Positions 6,670 through 14,106 of a stretch of 42,153 nt of DNA are shown one piece after another; position 1 is the stretch's first letter; each line of letters starts with the position of its first letter. Source of the DNA: a virus; the IMG/VR virus record IMGVR_UViG_3300046744_000316, positions 1 through 42,153 of that record; one strand, written 5' to 3'. A program made the translations under genes and the position numbers. Under the pieces are notes generated by a model. It was not told where the DNA came from, did no database searches, and saw nothing but the letters and a program-made list of their open reading frames with translations.

Positions 6670-6957
6670 GGAATGAGGCCCGTTCTGTTGCTAGGTGGAA
6701 CCCATACCCCGCATACCTAATTAGGCTGCAATTGCCATTGCTGGCGCACGATTGTCATTTGCAATTGTGAATGTTGACCAATAACGCAGTCATCCGGTAA
6801 ACTCCACTTCACTTTCACACCTGTCGATCCTAGTTCAGCCCCATCATAATTACTCTATGCCGTAAATTTGTAGTTTTTACGCTACAAAGTAATTATGGTG
6901 GAGCTGCCGGGTACTGCCCCCGGGTCCAGTATGCGTTCACGTTGCTTCAACGTCTAC
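6670..6957 (-). ncRNA. ssrA: Circularly permuted two-piece tmRNA
   Basis: Read on the minus strand, the acceptor piece comes first: a T-arm CCGGG-GGCAGTA-CCCGG and CAGCTCCACCA ending at 6896. A loop follows (6843-6895), closed by ATAATTACT/AGTAATTAT. The coding piece then starts GGGGCTGA at 6842. Acceptor strands GGGGCTG and CAGCTCC pair over 7 bp with the G3-U wobble that marks alanine tmRNA. The tag frame is 6762-6721: GCA AAT GAC ... GCC TAA, giving ANDNRAPAMAIAA. The break and order match alphaproteobacterial permuted tmRNA. It tags stalled nascent proteins and frees ribosomes. The outer 5' and 3' ends are approximate; SmpB is not seen in the window. Confidence 0.93.
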
Positions 6958-6961
6958 AGTC

Positions 6962-6992
6962 TATTTATAACATAGATTTAAGCTTGTGTCAA
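6962..6992 (-). promoter_or_regulatory. tmRNA promoter: sigma70 elements overlapping a late octamer
   Basis: TTGACA (6987-6992) and TATAAA (6964-6969) are separated by exactly 17 bases; the -10 is embedded in TATAAATA (6962-6969), the exact T4 late octamer. The predicted start falls near 6957, at the beginning of the acceptor piece. One site could serve both host and late phage RNA polymerase. Confidence 0.65.
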
Positions 6993-7000
6993 CAGACAAG

Positions 7001-7213
7001 TTACCATTTAGTAGATTTAATTTTTTGAAGTTGACGCTGAGATTTTACTGCATTAAGACAGTTTAATATTTTGCGCTGTTTTTGAAACGGTCTAGAATAT
7101 CCATTCTTGTTTTGCCAAGTCTTATCTTGTTCCATTTCTTTTGACAGGGCTTCGCCTAACATTTTTTCCATAAACATAAGTTCATCGTCAGTTAGTAATT
7201 GTATCTTGTTCAT
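7001..7213 (-). CDS. Small basic helical protein, 70 aa
   Basis: Start at the ATG 7211-7213 (MNKIQLLTDDELMFMEKMLGEAL), with GGAG eight bases upstream; an earlier ATG at 7282 lies deep in the upstream gene. The N-terminal half is an acidic helix, the C-terminal half is Lys/Gln-rich (RPFQKQRKILNCLNAVKSQRQLQKIKSTKW). Unknown function; the basic tail might bind nucleic acid. It overlaps the 70-aa gene upstream by 26 bases. Confidence 0.55.
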   Translation of the reverse strand: MNKIQLLTDDELMFMEKMLGEALSKEMEQDKTWQNKNGYSRPFQKQRKILNCLNAVKSQRQLQKIKSTKW

Positions 7214-7400
7214 ACCGTTTTCTCCACTCTTGTTCAAAGTTCTCATCATATTCATAAAGAGGTGCACCATCTGCGCCGTCACGCCATAGACGATTAAAAT
7301 AACTATTGTAACTACTTATGACTGTGTTGGGTGATGCGTCGAGGTGGCCTTTAACCATATAGAATATTCTGTATTCTTCTTTAAGGTCGTTTCTCAACAT
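7188..7400 (-). CDS. Small acidic protein, 70 aa
   Basis: A soluble product rich in Tyr, Asp and Glu (SSYNSYFNRLWRDGADGAPLYEYDENFEQEWRKRYEQD). I do not recognise it. A late-type octamer TGTAAATA (7405-7412) sits directly before the start ATG, so the leader is nearly absent, as for several other genes here. Its end contains the ribosome site of the next gene. Confidence 0.55.
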   Translation of the reverse strand: MLRNDLKEEYRIFYMVKGHLDASPNTVISSYNSYFNRLWRDGADGAPLYEYDENFEQEWRKRYEQDTITN

Positions 7401-7404
7401 ACTG

Positions 7405-7412
7405 TATTTACA
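7405..7412 (-). promoter_or_regulatory. Late-type promoter octamer (TGTAAATA)
   Basis: Minus-strand TGTAAATA lies four bases before the ATG at 7400, followed by CAGT as in the site before 22802. Two bases differ from TATAAATA. Confidence 0.35.
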
Positions 7413-7445
7413 AAATTGTTATACATTGGGCGCTAACATAGGTTA

Positions 7446-8198
7446 TTAATTAGACTTTATAAGTTCGATAACAGTGGCACTAGGGTCAACGGTTCCAAAC
7501 CTGTATCTATACGGAGTTTTATGATGACTACCGTGATATAGTAAGTCAAACCAGCATAGTAAATATTTTGCCTTATCCCAATCTTGTACCTCACCGTACC
7601 AATGTCCCCAAGTATTAACTATTGAAGATTGAGTTAATACCAGTATACAATGAAAACAATACAATGAAAATAAAATTGGTGAAATGAAGAACAAACCAAG
7701 TAACACACAAACATTTATTAAGATATAGTAATCAGTAGTAAATTTCATTAATTTAGAACGTTTGTACAATAAACCGTAACTTAATTCTTGTAATTTTTTA
7801 TCTTTTGGTGTAGGCCAAATAAACCAACCTACAAAAAATGCGCCTATTCTTCCGTAAATTTTTGGAGAATGAGGATCTCCATCTTTGTCACTAAATTTAT
7901 GATGAGTGGTATGTGAAGAAACCCAAACAGGTATAGGACCAGCACCGGATAATGTTGATAAGAAGACTAATGTATAATGCCAAAATTTATTAGTTTTAAA
8001 AGATTGATGAGTAAAATATCGATGATATCCAACACTTGTTGAAAATAGGGCTAATAAATATGCAATTAATATTAATAAAATACAGACTATAAGTGGAAGT
8101 ATGTAAAAAGAATATATTATTCCTATTATTGCAGGTATATGTATTACCCACAAATGTATATAATTTTTTTGTATAGTTTGAACATTAGAGTTTTTCAT
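7446..8198 (-). CDS. Membrane fatty-acid desaturase (acyl-CoA delta-9 type)
   Basis: A 250-residue membrane protein with the three His boxes of stearoyl-CoA-type desaturases: HRYFTH (59-64), HTTHH (96-100) and HGSHH (222-226), with NTWGH (195-199) before the third. The boxes bind a di-iron centre that inserts a double bond into a saturated acyl chain; hydrophobic helices flank them at about 14-50, 72-92 and 155-190. Shorter than cellular relatives at the C-terminus, where no cytochrome b5 domain is present. Its base composition is AT-richer than its neighbours, hinting at separate acquisition. It would raise membrane fluidity of the infected host. A CATAAATA octamer lies five bases upstream of the ATG. 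Confidence 0.85.
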   Translation of the reverse strand: MKNSNVQTIQKNYIHLWVIHIPAIIGIIYSFYILPLIVCILLILIAYLLALFSTSVGYHRYFTHQSFKTNKFWHYTLVFLSTLSGAGPIPVWVSSHTTHHKFSDKDGDPHSPKIYGRIGAFFVGWFIWPTPKDKKLQELSYGLLYKRSKLMKFTTDYYILINVCVLLGLFFISPILFSLYCFHCILVLTQSSIVNTWGHWYGEVQDWDKAKYLLCWFDLLYHGSHHKTPYRYRFGTVDPSATVIELIKSN

Positions 8199-8202
8199 TT
8201 AA

Positions 8203-8210
8203 TATTTATG
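8203..8210 (-). promoter_or_regulatory. Late-type promoter octamer before desaturase
   Basis: Minus-strand CATAAATA (one base off TATAAATA) lies five bases before the desaturase ATG. Confidence 0.4.
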
Positions 8211-8469
8211 TAAACTGTCTTTCCAGAAGATTATAATCTTCTAATGTAGTAATCATATCGCCAGCTAGATAAAAATTCATTTCTTTCAATAGTTCTTCGT
8301 CACTGCTATAAACACCAGCACATATATAATTATTTTTATCTATGTATTTTATGATCTCGTCTTTGTTTTTCCAATTAGGAAACCGTATCAAACATCTTGC
8401 TGTATCTTCACAAACCATAATAGTTGTAGGAACTAATTGGTATTTGTCTTCAAATTCATATTTTATCAT
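8206..8469 (-). CDS. Hypothetical protein, 87 aa
   Basis: A soluble alpha/beta product (MIKYEFEDKYQLVPTTIMVCEDTARCLIRFPNWKNKDEIIKYI ...). The start shares bases with the stop of the 59-aa gene (TAATG), so translation is coupled. No motif is recognised. Confidence 0.6.
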   Translation of the reverse strand: MIKYEFEDKYQLVPTTIMVCEDTARCLIRFPNWKNKDEIIKYIDKNNYICAGVYSSDEELLKEMNFYLAGDMITTLEDYNLLERQFT

Positions 8470-8648
8470 TATATGTCGTTCTTCATTTGCTGTATTTCTT
8501 GTCTACGATCTGTAATTAGTTTTTTTAGATCATTAAGTGCCTGCCTTGCACGAACCGCACTAACCTTTACACCATTCTCTTCAAAGTTTTCTATTTCTTT
8601 GAGATATGTTGCAAATGCTAATTTAAGTTGTTCGTGTGTGTCACTCAT
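8469..8648 (-). CDS. Small helical protein, 59 aa
   Basis: ATG at 8646-8648 inside the end of the HAD gene. The product MSDTHEQLKLAFATYLKEIE ... VSAVRARQALNDLKKLITDRRQEI is two amphipathic helices with a basic, coiled-coil-like second half. Small proteins of this form recur in marine T4-like phages, but no function is known to me; DNA-binding or adaptor roles are possible. Overlaps both neighbours. Confidence 0.65.
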   Translation of the reverse strand: MSDTHEQLKLAFATYLKEIENFEENGVKVSAVRARQALNDLKKLITDRRQEIQQMKNDI

Positions 8649-9213
8649 CCAGTATTATCTCGCACACTTTTTTCCAGTCATCTACTCTTTCTACTTCAGG
8701 ATGATGAAACCAAGTGTTCCAAGGATGGCTAATTAGAATAGGCTTCAAACCAAACTTCAATCCTGTTACAGCATTTTCAGGTTTATCTTCTAACCAATAC
8801 AAGCCTGTTCCGTCATACTGTTCAAGTATGTGATCTTTAGGACCATTAGCCGTAACATAATGCATTTTGTCAAAAGTCTTTTTACCAAACAAGTATCTTA
8901 GATGTCGATTCCTAGTTTCTTGAACATACTCATTTGTTCCAACTGCTGTGCAAATATCAATCTCAAAGCCATTGTCTACAAGTTTTTGCACACCTTCTTT
9001 TGCATCACGTAGATAAGCTAAATGTGATATCCAAACGCTTTCGTTGAAGTCTTTTATAAGTCCTTCAGCTTGATCTCTATTGATATCATATCGCAGATTG
9101 ACTGCATAGTTGTCTGGACTTTGTATAGCAAAGCCTTCTTCTTCCATCCACTCGTTGAATTTTGTATTCCAATCCAGTAATACTCCGTCAACATCTGTAA
9201 TTATTTTTTTCAT
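8641..9213 (-). CDS. HAD-superfamily 5'(3')-nucleotidase-like phosphatase
   Basis: A 190-residue protein with motif I ITDVDGVLLDWN (5-16), a helical cap (about 20-75), motif II-like DICTAVG (91-97), a Lys before the NGPKDHIL segment, and motif IV YWLEDKPENA (139-148). The layout resembles small HAD 5'(3')-deoxyribonucleotidases found in phages, which hydrolyse dNMPs; the substrate is not proven. It is the first gene after a consensus sigma70 promoter and is therefore likely expressed early. Confidence 0.75.
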   Translation of the reverse strand: MKKIITDVDGVLLDWNTKFNEWMEEEGFAIQSPDNYAVNLRYDINRDQAEGLIKDFNESVWISHLAYLRDAKEGVQKLVDNGFEIDICTAVGTNEYVQETRNRHLRYLFGKKTFDKMHYVTANGPKDHILEQYDGTGLYWLEDKPENAVTGLKFGLKPILISHPWNTWFHHPEVERVDDWKKVCEIILDE

Positions 9214-9232
9214 AGATCTCTCTTTCTATATT

Positions 9233-9261
9233 ATTATAGTAAATTATTACAGAATTGTCAA
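9233..9261 (-). promoter_or_regulatory. Consensus sigma70 promoter (TTGACA-17-TATAAT)
   Basis: TTGACA at 9256-9261 and TATAAT at 9233-9238 on the minus strand, exactly 17 bases apart, 20 bases before the HAD gene. Both hexamers are perfect. It marks a likely early transcription unit running 9213 to about 8206. Confidence 0.75.
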
Positions 9262-9264
9262 GTG

Positions 9265-9612
9265 TTAACTGTTTGCGTGTACTGTTGATTGAGTCACTGA
9301 AGTAATTTTTGCACCACAGCCGTATGTATCGTCTTTACGTCCTATGTTAAGATTGTTAGCAAATACATTTGCGCTGTGTGTAGCTAGGCCTGTTTGATGT
9401 GTGCTACATCCAGGAATGGTGTGTGCTACTTCGTTATCGCCTTTTCTAACAACCCCTACATTTTCTACAAAAACATCGCTACTACCGTCTGCTGTTACTA
9501 TGTTTTGTGGAGCAGCATCGCAAGCAATGCCGTCATCAGGATCAGCATCACCAACACTCACGTGAATTGTGTTTACTATATCTACTCCATCTTTTCTTGC
9601 AACTAAAGGCAT
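9265..9612 (-). CDS. PAAR-domain tail-spike tip protein
   Basis: A 115-residue PAAR-like protein: repeated short beta turns with Gly and the characteristic His/Cys positions HVSVGD, CDAAP, HTIPGCSTHQTG, THSANVFANN, IGRKDDTYGCG, ending TVHANS. PAAR proteins cap the central spike of contractile tails (T4 gp5.4) and bind a metal at the tip. It is encoded behind the Sm-like protein gene and the nrd genes. AGGA lies upstream. Confident family call; placement on this phage's spike is inferred. Confidence 0.75.
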   Translation of the reverse strand: MPLVARKDGVDIVNTIHVSVGDADPDDGIACDAAPQNIVTADGSSDVFVENVGVVRKGDNEVAHTIPGCSTHQTGLATHSANVFANNLNIGRKDDTYGCGAKITSVTQSTVHANS

Positions 9613-9620
9613 AAATTTTC

Positions 9621-9914
9621 CTAAGCTAATGCAATTCCTGTGGTGCTTTGTACATATTGCTTTGCCATATTATCTTCTGTTTTATGGCAAAAAACCACTG
9701 CACTTTTATTTATTTTGATATTGCTTTTAGGATCTACTGTAAAAGTATATGGACCTAATCCAATACCCTCAGGAGTAGACATTAATGCCATAGGCTTTGT
9801 AATTGTAATTGTCGTATTATCCTCTTCAACAAATCGGCAGACAATTTCATCACCTCCTGCGGCTGTTTTAATGGTTACAGTATCATTCATTTTATATGGT
9901 GCTTCTAATAACAT
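9621..9914 (-). CDS. Conserved marine T4-like phage protein, possible Sm-like fold
   Basis: A 97-residue product opening MLLEAPYKMNDTVTIKTAAGGDEIVCRFVEED, with strands and a G-D-E-I-V pattern reminiscent of Sm/Lsm-type beta barrels, then KPMALMSTPEGIGLGPYTF and a C-terminal KTEDNMAKQYVQSTTGIALA. The pattern looks familiar from marine T4-like phage genomes; the Sm-like reading is tentative. Starts in the stop of glutaredoxin (one shared base). Confidence 0.5.
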   Translation of the reverse strand: MLLEAPYKMNDTVTIKTAAGGDEIVCRFVEEDNTTITITKPMALMSTPEGIGLGPYTFTVDPKSNIKINKSAVVFCHKTEDNMAKQYVQSTTGIALA

Positions 9915-10165
9915 TATAGTGTATATCCTGTTCCTGTATAGTTTGTATTTTCGACATATGAAAGTAATTGTTCATATCCGCCTACTTTATGTCCGTTAAT
10001 TACTATTTGTGGAAATGTGCGAGCTTCTGGAAATTCTTCTAAAACTCTTTCTCTTTCAAAGTCTTTTCCCATTTCTAAATATTCAAACTCAAAGTTACTT
10101 TTTTCACAAAACATCTTTGCCTTTGTACAACTCGGACACGCCGGTTTTCCCCAAATTTGTATCAT
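9914..10165 (-). CDS. Glutaredoxin
   Basis: An 83-residue thioredoxin-fold protein with the redox site C10-P-S-C13 after the first strand (MIQIWGKPACPSC), TFPQIVINGHKVGGYEQL (50-67) with the cis-Pro and GG-Y glutathione-contact segment. It reduces the ribonucleotide reductase disulfide. Its start overlaps the nrdB stop by four bases, so both are made together, as in T4-like nrd operons. The functional T4 counterpart is NrdC, but sequence kinship is to general glutaredoxins. Confidence 0.9.
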   Translation of the reverse strand: MIQIWGKPACPSCTKAKMFCEKSNFEFEYLEMGKDFERERVLEEFPEARTFPQIVINGHKVGGYEQLLSYVENTNYTGTGYTL

Positions 10166-11265
10166 AGTGAAAATCCTTTTAGGCTGTCTTTGCTTACGTC
10201 TTGTTTGATACCACCAATAACATATGATTCAACTTCTGTCTCTTGTGGAGCAACTTGTAGCCCAGAGCTACTTAACCAATGTTGTGTCCAAGGAAGTGGG
10301 TTGGTATTCACTGGTTGATCAAATATTGCTTGCATACCTAGTGCTTTTAATCTACGGTTTGCAATGTACTCGACATATTGATTTAATAACGTTGTGTTTA
10401 ACCCAATCATTGATCCGTCTTTGAAAAGGTATTCTGCCCAATCTTTTTCTTCAGCTACACATTCACGCCATAAGTCGTAAACTTCCTCTTGGCAGTCTTT
10501 TGCAATTTTGGCCATTTCTGGATCGTCTTTGCCGTTTGCCCACAACTTCAATACGTGTGTGCTTAGTGCTAGATGCTGTGCTTCGTCACGAGCAATTAAT
10601 GAGATAATCTTTGCAGACCCTTCCATTAATTTTAGTTCGCCAAAGCCAAACGTACAAGCAAAACTTACGTAAAAACGTAGTCCTTCTAATATATTAACTG
10701 TCATCATTGCTAGATACATTTTCTTCTTAACATCATACATCGAACCTTCGCCACGATGGAAATATGCATCTGCTGCTTCGTTGAATGCATCGTAGTGTTT
10801 GGTTACACTAGTTGCTCTAGCAATAATTTTTTCATCATCTAGAATAGTGTCAAACACTTCTGCAGGATCAGCATACACATTTTTCATAATGTGTGTATAA
10901 CTGCGTGAATGGATTGTTTCAAAGAAATCCCAAGTAACAATACAGCCCTCTAGTTCAGGAAGTGATACGTGTGGCAAAAATGCTAAACAAGGGCCACGTC
11001 CTTGTACACTGTCGAGCAGTGTTTGATACTTTAGATTTGCTGTAAAGATGTGCTTCTGTTCTGGACGGAAGTTTGCAAAGTCAGCTCTATCTTTTTGTAG
11101 ACTTACTTCTTCAGGACGCCAAAAGTATCCTAGCATTGTTTGATTCAATTTATCAAACACTGGAAATTTAAACACATCATAACGCTGTGTGTTTTGATCT
11201 GCTCCGAAGAACATATTCTGTTTTGTGAAGTCTACCTTCTCTTTATTAAAAACTGTCTTTGACAT
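10162..11265 (-). CDS. nrdB: Class Ia ribonucleotide reductase, small (beta) subunit
   Basis: A 367-residue R2 protein. The di-iron ligands D85, E116, H119, E194, E228 and H231 and the radical Tyr Y123 (ETIHSRSYTHI) are all present and offset by about +1 and -10 from E. coli R2. It generates the tyrosyl radical that the large subunit uses to make deoxyribonucleotides. The C-terminus (SKDSLKGFSL) is the peptide that docks on the large subunit, although it lacks the usual multiple acidic residues. It has its own promoter 34-62 bases upstream and overlaps glutaredoxin downstream. Confidence 0.97.
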   Translation of the reverse strand: MSKTVFNKEKVDFTKQNMFFGADQNTQRYDVFKFPVFDKLNQTMLGYFWRPEEVSLQKDRADFANFRPEQKHIFTANLKYQTLLDSVQGRGPCLAFLPHVSLPELEGCIVTWDFFETIHSRSYTHIMKNVYADPAEVFDTILDDEKIIARATSVTKHYDAFNEAADAYFHRGEGSMYDVKKKMYLAMMTVNILEGLRFYVSFACTFGFGELKLMEGSAKIISLIARDEAQHLALSTHVLKLWANGKDDPEMAKIAKDCQEEVYDLWRECVAEEKDWAEYLFKDGSMIGLNTTLLNQYVEYIANRRLKALGMQAIFDQPVNTNPLPWTQHWLSSSGLQVAPQETEVESYVIGGIKQDVSKDSLKGFSL

Positions 11266-11298
11266 TTAGATTCCTCTTTCTGTGTATCTCTATAGATA

Positions 11299-11327
11299 AC
11301 TATACAGCCATTAAGGCTGTATGTCAA
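11299..11327 (-). promoter_or_regulatory. nrdB promoter with palindrome in the spacer
   Basis: TTGACA (11322-11327) and TATAGT (11299-11304), 17 bases apart, lie in the nrdA-nrdB gap. An inverted repeat ATACAGCC-N5-GGCTGTAT (11302-11322) fills the spacer. Without a T-tract it is more like an operator than a terminator. A further exact late octamer TATAAATA (11337-11344) covers the nrdA stop. Confidence 0.65.
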
Positions 11328-11339
11328 CTAGTTTTGTAT

Positions 11340-13658
11340 TTATATTGCGCAGGCTTCGCAGTATTCTTCATACTCGTCATCTGTGCCAGTAAATTCACCA
11401 CGTGCCAAAGGTTGATCTACTTGTGTTTCTTCCTGTAATTCACTTGGATCAGTTTTATAATCATAAGTGTTTTGATAATAACTAGTTTTCCATCCTAGTT
11501 TATATGTTTGTAATAGGTCTTGTATCATTACACTCATTGGAACTTCATTGTCAGGATATTGTGTAGGATTGTAACTCCAGTTGCCACTAATTGCTTGATC
11601 AAAGAACTTTTGCATAACTGCAACAACATTTATATATCCTTGATTACCATTCATTTCCCATAACAATGTGTAATAGTTCTTTAGAGTTTGGTACTGTGGA
11701 ACAATCTGCTTAAGAGGCCCTTTTTTACTCTTCTTAACGGACAGGTAACCTCTAGGTGGCTCGATTCCATTTGTTGCGTTCGACACAACGGAACTGCTCT
11801 CTGAAGGCATTTGTGCGGACAATGTGCTGTGCCTAAGACCGAATTCCAATATGTCTTTCCTAAGAGATGCCCAATCATAATTTAACTTATTCTCTACAAT
11901 GTTATCGACATCTTTCTTATATGTGTCAATAGGAAGAATGCCGTCTGAGTATTTAGTGCGGTCAAAGTAGTCACAAGCACCACGTTCCTGCGCTAAGTTG
12001 TTGCTGGCTTTTAACAAATAGTATTGAAATGCTTCTGTCAAATCGTGTACAAGTTTCCACGCTCTGTCTTCTTCGTAACTCACGTGATTTTTAGCAAGGT
12101 AATGTGCAAGTCCAATATAGCCTACACCAAGTGAACGTCTTGCCTTTGTGCTAATCTCTGCAGCCTTGATTGGATAACGTTGGTAATCAATTATTTCTTC
12201 TAAAGCTCTTACTGCTAAATCACATAATTCTTCTAAATCATCTAATGTTTTTATTGTGCCAATATTAATAGCACTTAAAATACACAAAGCTATTTCGCCT
12301 TCACTATCATCTATATGAGTAAGTGGTTTTGTTGGAAGTGTAATTTCTTGACATAGATTACTCATATAAACAGTGTCTTTAAATGAACTGTGCGTGTTAC
12401 AATGATCAACATTCATAATATAAATGCGTCCAGTTTCTGCACGTTCTTTGATCAATGCTGAAAATAGTTCCATTGCATCAACTTTCTGTTTTTTGATGCT
12501 AGTTTTTCGCTCGTACATTTCGTACATTTCTTTAAACACGTCAGGATCCCCAAAATATGCTTCGTATAATCCTGGTACGTCGTGGGGGCTAAACAATGTA
12601 ATGTCGCCGCCCCCGAGCAACCTTTCGTACATTGTTTTGTTAAGTTGAATAGAATAATCCAACTTACGAACTCTATTATCTTCTGTGCCTTTGTTGTTCT
12701 TGAGTACAAGTATGTCCTCAATCTCTTGATGCCAAAACGGGAAGTGCGTTGTAGCACTACCGCCACGTACACCATTCTGTGTGCAACAACGCACTGTTGA
12801 TTCAAACTTCTTTAGGAATGGGATGATTCCTGTGTGCGCAACTTCGCCTCCTCGAATTTTTGAATTAACTCCTCTGATGCGCCCTGCGTTAATGCCGATG
12901 CCAGCTCTCTGCGCTGTGTAACGTCCAATAGACATATCACTGGCAAAAATGGAATCAAGCGTGTCATCCGAATCAACGAGGACACAGGAGGCAAACTGTC
13001 TGACTGGTGTGCGCACTCCGGCCATAACCGGCGTTGGGATATTGATTCTAAAAAGTGAGGTCGCATCGTAGTATCTCCTTACATAGTGCATACGTGTTTC
13101 TTTAGGATAATTTGCAAATAACGTAGCTGCAATCATCATATACATAAACTGTGGCGTTTCAAATAATTGTCCATTGGAACGATCTTGGCAAAGGTATTTG
13201 TCTACAACTTGTCTTAGTCCAGCGTAGGTAAAGTTCTCGTCACGCTTGTGATTAATATAGCTATCTAAACGTTCAACTTCCTCAGATGTATAATTATTAA
13301 AAATGTCAGAATCATAAACACCTCGTTCAATATTTTTCTCAATCATTTCTTGCAATGAACAAGATTCGTAACCTCCAAATACTTCTTTATTGGTTCCATA
13401 CGAAAGCAATCTTGCTGCTGCGTATTGATAGTTTGGGTTTTCCAAACTAATTAGGTCATTTGCACTTCTAACTAAAATTTCTTGAATTTCTTTTGAGCTC
13501 ATACCATTATAAAATTGAATATTTGCGTTCATTTCGATTAAACTACTACTTACTCCAGCTAAATCCTTACAAGCGTGTTCTACTACTTTGTGGATTTTAT
13601 CTATGTTTAGCTCTTCTTGTTCGCCATTACGCTTAACGATCATGGTATTATCACTCAT
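11340..13658 (-). CDS. nrdA: Class Ia ribonucleotide reductase, large (alpha) subunit
   Basis: A 772-residue R1 protein, near the 761 of E. coli. The N-terminal ATP-cone (MIVKRNGEQEELNIDKIHKVV) suggests allosteric activity control is kept. Active-site pieces are visible: ASCVLVDSDDTLDSIF with the first redox Cys, MSNLCQEITLPT with the thiyl-radical Cys, and PSESSSVVSNATNGIEPPRG. The C-terminal CEAC (C767, C770) is the shuttle pair re-reduced by glutaredoxin. It reduces NDPs to dNDPs with NrdB. A TATAAT with weak -35 (TTCAAT, 17 bases) lies upstream at 13683-13711. No intron or split is seen, unlike some phage nrdA genes. Confidence 0.97.
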   Translation of the reverse strand: MSDNTMIVKRNGEQEELNIDKIHKVVEHACKDLAGVSSSLIEMNANIQFYNGMSSKEIQEILVRSANDLISLENPNYQYAAARLLSYGTNKEVFGGYESCSLQEMIEKNIERGVYDSDIFNNYTSEEVERLDSYINHKRDENFTYAGLRQVVDKYLCQDRSNGQLFETPQFMYMMIAATLFANYPKETRMHYVRRYYDATSLFRINIPTPVMAGVRTPVRQFASCVLVDSDDTLDSIFASDMSIGRYTAQRAGIGINAGRIRGVNSKIRGGEVAHTGIIPFLKKFESTVRCCTQNGVRGGSATTHFPFWHQEIEDILVLKNNKGTEDNRVRKLDYSIQLNKTMYERLLGGGDITLFSPHDVPGLYEAYFGDPDVFKEMYEMYERKTSIKKQKVDAMELFSALIKERAETGRIYIMNVDHCNTHSSFKDTVYMSNLCQEITLPTKPLTHIDDSEGEIALCILSAINIGTIKTLDDLEELCDLAVRALEEIIDYQRYPIKAAEISTKARRSLGVGYIGLAHYLAKNHVSYEEDRAWKLVHDLTEAFQYYLLKASNNLAQERGACDYFDRTKYSDGILPIDTYKKDVDNIVENKLNYDWASLRKDILEFGLRHSTLSAQMPSESSSVVSNATNGIEPPRGYLSVKKSKKGPLKQIVPQYQTLKNYYTLLWEMNGNQGYINVVAVMQKFFDQAISGNWSYNPTQYPDNEVPMSVMIQDLLQTYKLGWKTSYYQNTYDYKTDPSELQEETQVDQPLARGEFTGTDDEYEEYCEACAI

Positions 13659-13679
13659 ATTATCTCCTGTTACTTTAAA

Positions 13680-14105
13680 TTAATTATACTGAGGCAGTTT
13701 AGAATATTGAACTTCTGAAACCAATTTATTTTGCCTATAAAATCCAACACTACCATTATTATAAATTCCAATTGTTATATTGTCAACTGAAAGTAGATAC
13801 AAATACCTACTTTTATCTCTGTCTAGTGTTATGTTTATCTTAAAATTGGCCTCAGAAAAACGGTCTGTTAATTGTAATGTGTAAAAAATTGCAAGTAATT
13901 TTTTAAATTCACAATAATCATTTTGTTGAATCATTTCCCAAGGATCGGGCCAAGTTGTTTCATCATATGGATCTGTACTAATTGCATTTGTAGGAATGTT
14001 ATTCCAAAAATCAAACAGAAGTTTAAATGGATCTGCACTAGTTTCTACAGTATTTCTTAATTTTTTCCAAACGGTTATTCTCTTGTAATAATCTAATGGA
14101 AACAT
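13680..14105 (-). CDS. Tail-fibre-adjacent hypothetical protein, 141 aa
   Basis: I chose ATG 14103-14105 (MFPLDYYKRITVWKKLRNTV), directly after the tail-fibre stop; an alternative start 16 codons earlier would overlap it. The product is acidic and aromatic (FDFWNNIPTNAISTDPYDETTWPDPWEMI) followed by beta-rich repeats (YLYLLSVDNITIGIYNNGSVGF). No enzyme motif. Its position suggests a fibre chaperone or adaptor; this is inference from synteny only. Confidence 0.6.
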   Translation of the reverse strand: MFPLDYYKRITVWKKLRNTVETSADPFKLLFDFWNNIPTNAISTDPYDETTWPDPWEMIQQNDYCEFKKLLAIFYTLQLTDRFSEANFKINITLDRDKSRYLYLLSVDNITIGIYNNGSVGFYRQNKLVSEVQYSKLPQYN

Positions 14106-14106
14106 A

